Shown here piece after piece: positions 6,963-11,518 of a stretch of DNA of 11,518 nt (within the stretch, counting starts at the first letter, position 1; every line of letters begins with the position of its first letter). Source of the stretch: Candidatus Aminicenantota bacterium (GTDB lineage: Bacteria > Acidobacteriota > Aminicenantia > Aminicenantales > JAFGBC01). The notes under the pieces were generated by a model. The model made no database searches. It saw only the letters and a program-made list of their open reading frames with translations, and had not been told where the DNA came from. The stretch is taken from NCBI GenBank assembly GCA_016933355.1, contig JAFGBC010000101.1, forward strand, positions 1-11,518, read 5' to 3'. The position numbers and the translations under genes were made by a program.

Positions 6963-7822
6963 AGCTGGCTTCCCTTGTAGTAGTGGGACTCCGAGGCGAG
7001 GAAGAGAATCCGAATCCCCTGTCGAACGGCCGCCAGGACCTGGAGCCAGACGACAAGGACCATCGCACCTGAGGCTCCTGTTAGAAGCCGGGAGACGAGC
7101 AGGAACAGGGCCAAGACGACGACCGAAACGGCTGCGATCAAGAGGTATAGGGCCCAAGCGGGGACCAGCCGACCGCCGAGGAAACCGAAGGTCATGACCA
7201 CGGCCCGGAAGGCCTTGCGGCTTCGGTCGACGACAAGCCGGATCCTGGCGTAGTCGAACAGAATCCTGACGAGCGAGAACAGGGCCAGGAAGACGAGGAC
7301 GCCCAGCGTCGAAGCCCAGAAGTCGCCCCACGGGCCTCCGGCCGTTCTTGACCAAGCCGCGAGCGGAAGATTGAGCAATTTGTAGAGAAGGCCGAAGACG
7401 ATGACGTAAACCGGGATCGCGATCAGGGGGACCCGGAAAAAGCGAAAAAAGTACTGGCAGCCGTCGGACACGAACGCGGCCAGGGTCGTCTTCTCCTCCT
7501 CGGCCGCGATCCGGCCCAGGATCCCGCCGCTCGAAAAGATCGACCAGACGAGGTACAGCGAAAACGGGATCAGGGCCCACCCGGCCAGCCCGGCCAGCGC
7601 GTCCCCCTGATTCAAGATAACGTCCCCCAGCCAGATGAAATCGACGCCCTGAAGGAGCCGGTCTCCTTCGAGGGAGCTCCCGAAGTCCCTTCCGGCGAGG
7701 TAAATGAACGGGCCGAGGACGAGGACGCCGAAGAAGAGATTGGCCAGCCAGAGATAGAGGATGAGCCTGGAGCGCCGCCGCGTCGTCGCCAGGCCTTGCT
7801 GGAATGCTCTGAGGATACTCAT
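6959..7822 (-). CDS. Polytopic membrane protein of unknown function
   Basis: I do not recognise a named family. The protein has 287 residues and about six hydrophobic stretches: about 19-43, 76-103, 128-150, 169-190, 216-245 and 251-266. There are short charged loops, including AAEEEKTT (106-113) and VDRSRKAFRA (198-207), and the C-terminal tail is ILFLASESHYYKGSQL. Overall it resembles the loose group of bacterial integral membrane proteins annotated only by helices. The ATG at 7822 is chosen because GGGGGAGG precedes it by 5 bases. It starts 13 bases after the M1 peptidase stop and its own stop overlaps the nuclease TTG start by 4 bases, so it sits inside the operon. Its position next to a membrane-linked M1 peptidase and a second small membrane protein suggests a shared envelope role, which is inference. 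Confidence 0.8.
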   Translation of the reverse strand: MSILRAFQQGLATTRRRSRLILYLWLANLFFGVLVLGPFIYLAGRDFGSSLEGDRLLQGVDFIWLGDVILNQGDALAGLAGWALIPFSLYLVWSIFSSGGILGRIAAEEEKTTLAAFVSDGCQYFFRFFRVPLIAIPVYVIVFGLLYKLLNLPLAAWSRTAGGPWGDFWASTLGVLVFLALFSLVRILFDYARIRLVVDRSRKAFRAVVMTFGFLGGRLVPAWALYLLIAAVSVVVLALFLLVSRLLTGASGAMVLVVWLQVLAAVRQGIRILFLASESHYYKGSQL

Positions 7823-7835
7823 GCCCGCCTCCCCC

Positions 7836-9947
7836 TCACACCAAACCGCCCGCCGCATGGAGGGCGCTCTGAACCCAGAACAGGAACAGCCCGGTTATCC
7901 GCCAGACGCCGGCCCGCGACGGCTTGGCCCGGAGGGAATTGTTGGTCAGGTTCGAATCCAGGAGCCAGCGCGATTCCGGGTCGATCCGGGCCCAGCGCGC
8001 CTTGACCGGCTTGATGAAGCGGAACGTCTGCCATCGCGATTGGCCGTCCCATGTCCGGGTCTCCACGCTCCCGTCCTCGAAGGCTACCTCCAGGGTTAGC
8101 GGAAAGTCCGGACCGACCTTGGCTTCCCCGAAGCGCCGGACGGCGACTTCGGTCCGGTAGGCCTTGGCTGAATCCTTATTCTCCTGCTTGATCTTCTTGA
8201 CCCGCTCCGGCGTGACCTCGTCCTTGCGTCCGTCCCGGTCGAAGACGCCCAGGTCGGCGGCCGGCAGCTCCCGGGAATGGAGCGCGGACACGCCGTAATC
8301 GAACTCGAGGGTGTCGTAGAGGAACTGTCCGAAAAACCAGCCCAGGTCGCGGCCGGACACCTGTTCGGCGGTTCGCACGAAATCCTCGCTCCGCGGGTGA
8401 CGGTAGCGGTATCCCATCTGGAATGCGCGCAGGACGCGGATCATGACGTCCTCTCCCAGGAGGCGTTCCAGCGTTTCAAGCATCGTCGCCGCCCGCTGGT
8501 AGACGTTGAGGGCATAGCTCATCCGGCTGTAGAACCGCCAGGAGGCGGTGACGATCGGGTCGAGCTCGACGACGGCCAGCCCGCCCGCCCTGTTCAGCTC
8601 GCGGTCTAGAAAAAGAGGCATCCGGAACAGGACGTCCAGCGGGAGGTGCTTGAGGTTCAGGGACAGCACCCCGGGGCCGTAGGCTTCGGCGATGACCTTG
8701 CCCGTCGAATAGGTGTTGAGGCCCTCGTCGAGCCAAGCCTCTTCGAATTCGTTGCTGCCGACCAGGCCGTACCAATAGCCGTGGCCGAACTCGTGGACGA
8801 TGACCCCTTCGGGCGACCAGGCTCTGTCGGTCGGGAAGAGCGAGGTTCCGGCCGTGAACAGGGTCGGATATTCCATGCCGCCGCTCCCCGTCCGGAAGGG
8901 TGGGTCGACCATGGTGATGGTCTCGTAGGGATAAGGGCCGTACCAAAGGCCGTAGTATTTCAGGGCGGCTTTGAGGGCTCGGAAATGCCTGTCGATCTGG
9001 CTCTTGTGCTCGGGGGCGATAAGCAGGATCATCCGGACGTTCGGCAGGCGGAGATCCTCGACCGAACAGCCGAGCCGCCGGGCGAGGTCGGCGTATTCGG
9101 CCTCGGTCACCTCGTCTGCCGCGACGAAGTCGCGCTCGACTTTGAGAAAGGACGGGTCGGCCGTCCAGGCGAAGTCATGGATGGCCGTCTGGCCGTAGGT
9201 CAGCGTTTCCGTCCTGCGATCCTCGTCCCGGACGGCGTCGACGAGCTTTCCCGAGGCACCGACGACGAACCCCTGGGGGACGGTGATATGGACCAGGAAA
9301 TCGGCGTAGTCCGCGAAGAACTCCGAGTTTTCATGGTAGGCGTGGCAATTCCAGCCTTTCCCCTCTTCGTAAACGCCCGGCTTGGGGAACCACTGGCCGA
9401 TAAAGTAGCGATCCTGATAATACGCCGTCCGGGCCGCCCGGCGCGGGATCTTGGATTCGAACTCGATCTTGAGAGCGACGCGGCCTCCGGGCGGAACGGG
9501 CTCGGGCAGAGGGACGCGGAGGACGGTCTGGTCGCCCTCCGTCTCCGGGCCGTCCGGGGTCGCGAACGCCATGCCGGGCTTGAGGTCGCGGCCGTCGGCG
9601 AGGGCGATCCGGGAGATGTCGATCCACCCCCACTCGCCTTCCCGGGGCAGGGCGCTCCGGGCAAGGGTCTGGCCTCTCGCTTCCCGGAAAAACGCGCTTT
9701 GCTCGTTCTTGAACGCGTTCCAGTAGAGATGGAGCCAGATGTCTCCGACCTCGTCCCGGGTCGTGTTCTGCCAGGTGATCTCTTCGCGCCCCCTCAGCAT
9801 CTTCTGGGCGTTGTCGAGCTCCACCCAGATCTCGTAGCGCAGGGGACGGACGGGCAAGGGGCCGTCCGGCGCGGCCAGAAGGCTCCCCGAGCCGGCCGAA
9901 ACGAGGGCGAGGAGTCCAGCCCAGACGAAGGCCCGATCCGTCCTCAC
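7836..9947 (-). CDS. Secreted M1 family metallopeptidase (aminopeptidase) with C-terminal hydrophobic helix
   Basis: This 703-residue zinc aminopeptidase of the M1 (gluzincin) family should release N-terminal residues from peptides on the outer face of the membrane. Residues 1-26 form a signal peptide (FVWAGLLALVSAGSGSLLAA). An N-terminal beta domain contains RGREEITWQNTT. The substrate-anchor motif is GGMEYP (356-361, the counterpart of GAMEN). The zinc site HEFGH (385-389) and E408 in EAWLDEG are spaced 18 residues apart as the family requires. Y483 in VYQRAATML is the probable catalytic tyrosine. A DUF-like helical and beta region follows, and the last 23 residues (VWRITGLFLFWVQSALHAAG...) are hydrophobic enough for a membrane or peripheral anchor. 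GTG at 9947 overlaps the preceding stop (GTGA, 4 bases) and follows GGGAGG by 6 bases. The open frame extends to 9995, but that start lacks support. Substrate range is unknown. Confidence 0.93.
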   Translation of the reverse strand: MRTDRAFVWAGLLALVSAGSGSLLAAPDGPLPVRPLRYEIWVELDNAQKMLRGREEITWQNTTRDEVGDIWLHLYWNAFKNEQSAFFREARGQTLARSALPREGEWGWIDISRIALADGRDLKPGMAFATPDGPETEGDQTVLRVPLPEPVPPGGRVALKIEFESKIPRRAARTAYYQDRYFIGQWFPKPGVYEEGKGWNCHAYHENSEFFADYADFLVHITVPQGFVVGASGKLVDAVRDEDRRTETLTYGQTAIHDFAWTADPSFLKVERDFVAADEVTEAEYADLARRLGCSVEDLRLPNVRMILLIAPEHKSQIDRHFRALKAALKYYGLWYGPYPYETITMVDPPFRTGSGGMEYPTLFTAGTSLFPTDRAWSPEGVIVHEFGHGYWYGLVGSNEFEEAWLDEGLNTYSTGKVIAEAYGPGVLSLNLKHLPLDVLFRMPLFLDRELNRAGGLAVVELDPIVTASWRFYSRMSYALNVYQRAATMLETLERLLGEDVMIRVLRAFQMGYRYRHPRSEDFVRTAEQVSGRDLGWFFGQFLYDTLEFDYGVSALHSRELPAADLGVFDRDGRKDEVTPERVKKIKQENKDSAKAYRTEVAVRRFGEAKVGPDFPLTLEVAFEDGSVETRTWDGQSRWQTFRFIKPVKARWARIDPESRWLLDSNLTNNSLRAKPSRAGVWRITGLFLFWVQSALHAAGGLV

Positions 9948-10429
9948 AGCCGGCCTCCCGGGGCTCCGCCGCCTCGCGAGAGGAGGTCGTCCCACGGGGC
10001 CCGGCGCGGGAAGTACATGAATTCCAGGACGAGCGACACGAAGAGGAGGATGTAGAAATCCCGGCTCAGGCCCGTCGCGAAGAAGAGGACGATCCCGGCG
10101 AGCGCGGGAAGCTCGGCCAGGATGAAGGTCAGGACCGAGGCCCGCATCAGGCGCATCAGGGTCAAGCGGCTCGCCTCGCCGGGGACGACCCGGAGCAGCC
10201 GGCCCCGCATCAGCCGGATGGCGATGACGGAAGCCACCGCCAGCCCGTAGATGAGGAGGCGCAGGGTCTGGACCTTCCCGAGGGGTACGACGGCGATCCC
10301 GTGGAACGGCTTCATGACCGCGCGCATGAGCTCGACGATACCGACATAGACGAGCAGGCTGGCGCAGATGGCCGCTCCCATGACGACGGTCCGGCGGAAA
10401 ACAAAGCGGGTGTCTTCAACGCTTTGCAC
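9944..10429 (-). CDS. Small four-helix membrane protein of unknown function
   Basis: This is the first gene of the leftward operon, 161 residues with about four membrane helices (about 14-36, 55-72, 97-118 and 122-140), separated by basic loops (MRGRLLRVVPGEASR, 74-88) and a basic, glycine-rich tail (PRRAPWDD...). The third helix, VLTFILAELPALAGIVLFFA, recalls helices of F-type ATPase c-subunit-like proteins (an acidic residue in an ALAE-P context). This is only a superficial resemblance, since the protein has four helices and no ATPase neighbours. GTG at 10429 is selected because AAGGAGG lies 5 bases upstream. The frame extends to 10888, but that part crosses the promoter and the divergent gene and is not credible. 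It is coupled to the M1 gene by a 4-base overlap and lies about 35 bases downstream of a good promoter. Confidence 0.8.
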   Translation of the reverse strand: MQSVEDTRFVFRRTVVMGAAICASLLVYVGIVELMRAVMKPFHGIAVVPLGKVQTLRLLIYGLAVASVIAIRLMRGRLLRVVPGEASRLTLMRLMRASVLTFILAELPALAGIVLFFATGLSRDFYILLFVSLVLEFMYFPRRAPWDDLLSRGGGAPGGRL

Positions 10430-10463
10430 GCATCCCTCCTTGACGGCGAGTGGACATGAGCCG

Positions 10464-10492
10464 ATTATAGGCCAAGCCGGAGCGGGGTTCAA
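10464..10492 (-). promoter_or_regulatory. Sigma70-like promoter of the leftward peptidase operon
   Basis: On the - strand, TTGAAC (10487-10492, 4 of 6 matches) and a perfect TATAAT (10464-10469) are separated by the optimal 17 bases. Transcription would begin near 10457, about 28 bases before GTG at 10429. It is placed to drive the whole run of - strand genes. Confidence 0.72.
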
Positions 10493-10527
10493 CCGACCGG
10501 CCCGCAGCGGGCGTGAGCCGGAGCCTG

Positions 10528-10554
10528 TTGGAAACCAGCCGCGGCTGATATAAT
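10528..10554 (+). promoter_or_regulatory. Extended -10 promoter of the hydrolase gene
   Basis: TGATATAAT (10546-10554) contains a perfect -10 hexamer (10549-10554) and the TGN extension. A partial -35, TTGGAA (10528-10533), lies at a short 15-base spacing, so recognition may rest mainly on the extended -10. The start would fall near 10561, giving a leader of about 53 bases before ATG at 10614. Confidence 0.68.
10536..10547. promoter_or_regulatory. 12-base perfect palindrome in promoter spacer (candidate operator)
   Basis: CAGCCGCGGCTG is its own reverse complement. It fills the spacer of the + strand promoter up to and including the TG of the extended -10. A protein bound here would block that promoter. 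Palindromes of this length occur by chance a few times in a window this size, so only the location makes it notable. Confidence 0.35.
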
Positions 10555-10598
10555 GACGGAACGACGGCGGCCGCCGGGCGATCCGGCGCCCCGTCTTC

Positions 10599-10605
10599 GA
10601 GGAGG
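10599..10605 (+). promoter_or_regulatory. Ribosome binding site of the hydrolase gene
   Basis: GAGGAGG lies 8 bases before ATG at 10614 and fixes the start at a typical signal peptide. Confidence 0.75.
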
Positions 10606-10613
10606 CAGCGCAC

Positions 10614-11518
10614 ATGAAAAACGTCCCTGTTTTCGCCGTCCTTGTTCTCGTCCTTGCCGCCGGGTCGGCCCTCGGCCAAAACGTCTCCGCCGCTGAAACG
10701 GATTCTCTGATCGTCAAGAGCCGGGCGATGATCGCCGCCCTGGCCGCCGGCGATTTCGAGGCGGCCGCCAAGGACTTCGACGCGACCATGCTCAAGGCGG
10801 CGAGCCCCTCCAAGCTGGCCGAGTTCTGGAAATCGACCCCGGCCCGGATGGGGGAATTCCGCAAACAGACGGCCGCCCGGCGCGCCAAAGAGGATCCCTA
10901 CGACGTCGTCTTCGTCACCTGCGAGTTCGCCAAAACGACGCTCGACGCAAAGATCGTCTTCGACCGCGAGGCGAAGATCGCGGGATTCTTCTTCGTCCCC
11001 AGCCTTCCTCCCGCCGAGCCCAAGCCGCCGGCCTACGCCGACCCGGCCCTGTTCGAGGAGGTGGAGCTCAAGGCCGGCGCCCCGGACTGGCCGCTCCCCG
11101 CCGTCCTGACCCTTCCCAAGGGCGTCGGCCCCTTCCCCGGCCTCGTTCTTGTCCACGGTTCCGGCCCCAACGATAAGGACGAGACGATCGGCCCCAACAA
11201 GCCGTTTCGCGACCTGGCCTGGGGCCTGGCCGCCCGGGGAATCGCCGTCCTTCGCTACGAGAAGAGGACCAAAGCCTACGGGACAAAGCTCGTGACCGAC
11301 CCCAAGCTCTTCGCCTCGCTGACCGTCCGAGAGGAAACGATCGACGACGCCCTGGCCGCGATCGCCCTGATGACGGCGACGCCCCGAGTCGCGCCGGACA
11401 AGGTTTATCTGCTCGGACACAGCCTGGGCGGGATGCTCGTCCCCCGGATCGCGCTGTCGGAAGGCGGCGAAAGGGCGGCCGGCTTCATCATCATGGCCGG
11501 ACTGACCCGGCCGATCGA
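10614..11518 (+). CDS. Secreted DUF3887-alpha/beta hydrolase (3' end outside window)
   Basis: The frame is open to the window end, giving 301 residues of an incomplete protein. Residues 1-21 are a signal peptide (VFAVLVLVLAAGSALG). Residues about 28-128 match a DUF3887-like NTF2-fold domain (MIAALAAGDFEAAAKDFD, then a beta-rich part ending KIAGFFFVP). A proline-rich link leads to an alpha/beta hydrolase from about residue 147. The strand and oxyanion loop LVLVHGSGPNDKDETIGPNK, the RGIAVLRYEKRTKAYG segment and the nucleophile elbow GHSLGG (S270) are clear. The acid and His of the triad should lie beyond the window. This architecture is common in secreted esterase/acyl-peptidase-like hydrolases, but the substrate is unknown. 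The gene diverges from the peptidase operon across a 184-base shared promoter region. Confidence 0.9.
   Translation, partial: MKNVPVFAVLVLVLAAGSALGQNVSAAETDSLIVKSRAMIAALAAGDFEAAAKDFDATMLKAASPSKLAEFWKSTPARMGEFRKQTAARRAKEDPYDVVFVTCEFAKTTLDAKIVFDREAKIAGFFFVPSLPPAEPKPPAYADPALFEEVELKAGAPDWPLPAVLTLPKGVGPFPGLVLVHGSGPNDKDETIGPNKPFRDLAWGLAARGIAVLRYEKRTKAYGTKLVTDPKLFASLTVREETIDDALAAIALMTATPRVAPDKVYLLGHSLGGMLVPRIALSEGGERAAGFIIMAGLTRPI

Noticed and set aside
5466..6980. 504-codon open frame on the + strand
   Set aside because: Antisense shadow of the beta-CASP nuclease gene, which has all catalytic motifs.
8646..10055. 469-codon open frame on the + strand
   Set aside because: Antisense to the M1 peptidase and no domain is recognisable.
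10430..11420. Open frames on the - strand extending upstream through the divergent promoter and antisense to the hydrolase
   Set aside because: They cross two clear promoters and a gene with a signal peptide and GHSLGG motif. AAGGAGG fixes the true leftward start at 10429.

Overview
The window is a GC-rich, gene-dense stretch of bacterial chromosome. Secreted or membrane-linked metallopeptidases dominate it. The mix (tandem secreted M14 carboxypeptidases with calcium-loop inserts, an M1 aminopeptidase between small membrane proteins, a TldD/TldE pair, and a DUF3887-type alpha/beta hydrolase) suggests a protein-degrading heterotroph of the Acidobacteriota/Aminicenantes type. That taxonomic guess is inference from gene content only. 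I see no tRNA, rRNA, insertion sequence, CRISPR array or phage gene.

Layout: (1) On the + strand, positions 1-2086 hold the 3' end of one M14-type peptidase gene and a complete second M14 peptidase gene 13 bases downstream. (2) On the - strand, reading right to left from a sigma70-like promoter near 10464-10492, a run of genes covers 10429 down to 2578. In order they encode a 161-aa four-helix membrane protein, an M1 metallopeptidase with a signal peptide and a C-terminal hydrophobic helix, a 287-aa polytopic membrane protein, a beta-CASP metallo-beta-lactamase nuclease, a Tat-signal TldD and a TldE/PmbA. Spacings are -4, 13, -4, 53 and 21 bases, so most or all could be one transcript. (3) A small standalone CZB zinc-binding protein (2452-2090, -) follows after a 125-base gap and ends 3 bases from the convergent M14 gene. 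(4) Rightward from 10614, a divergent + strand gene encodes a secreted DUF3887-alpha/beta hydrolase, cut by the window end. It has a perfect extended -10 promoter with a 12-base palindrome in its spacer.

Functionally the locus looks like peptide and protein breakdown outside or at the membrane: carboxypeptidases, an aminopeptidase and probably an exported TldD/TldE protease. Five of the products are predicted to bind zinc (M14, M1, TldD, the MBL nuclease and CZB). Starts were moved from the longest frames where ribosome binding sites and gene overlaps decide them: 2452, 5475, 6962, 7822, 9947 and 10429. Long open frames antisense to these genes are GC-rich shadows and are not annotated.
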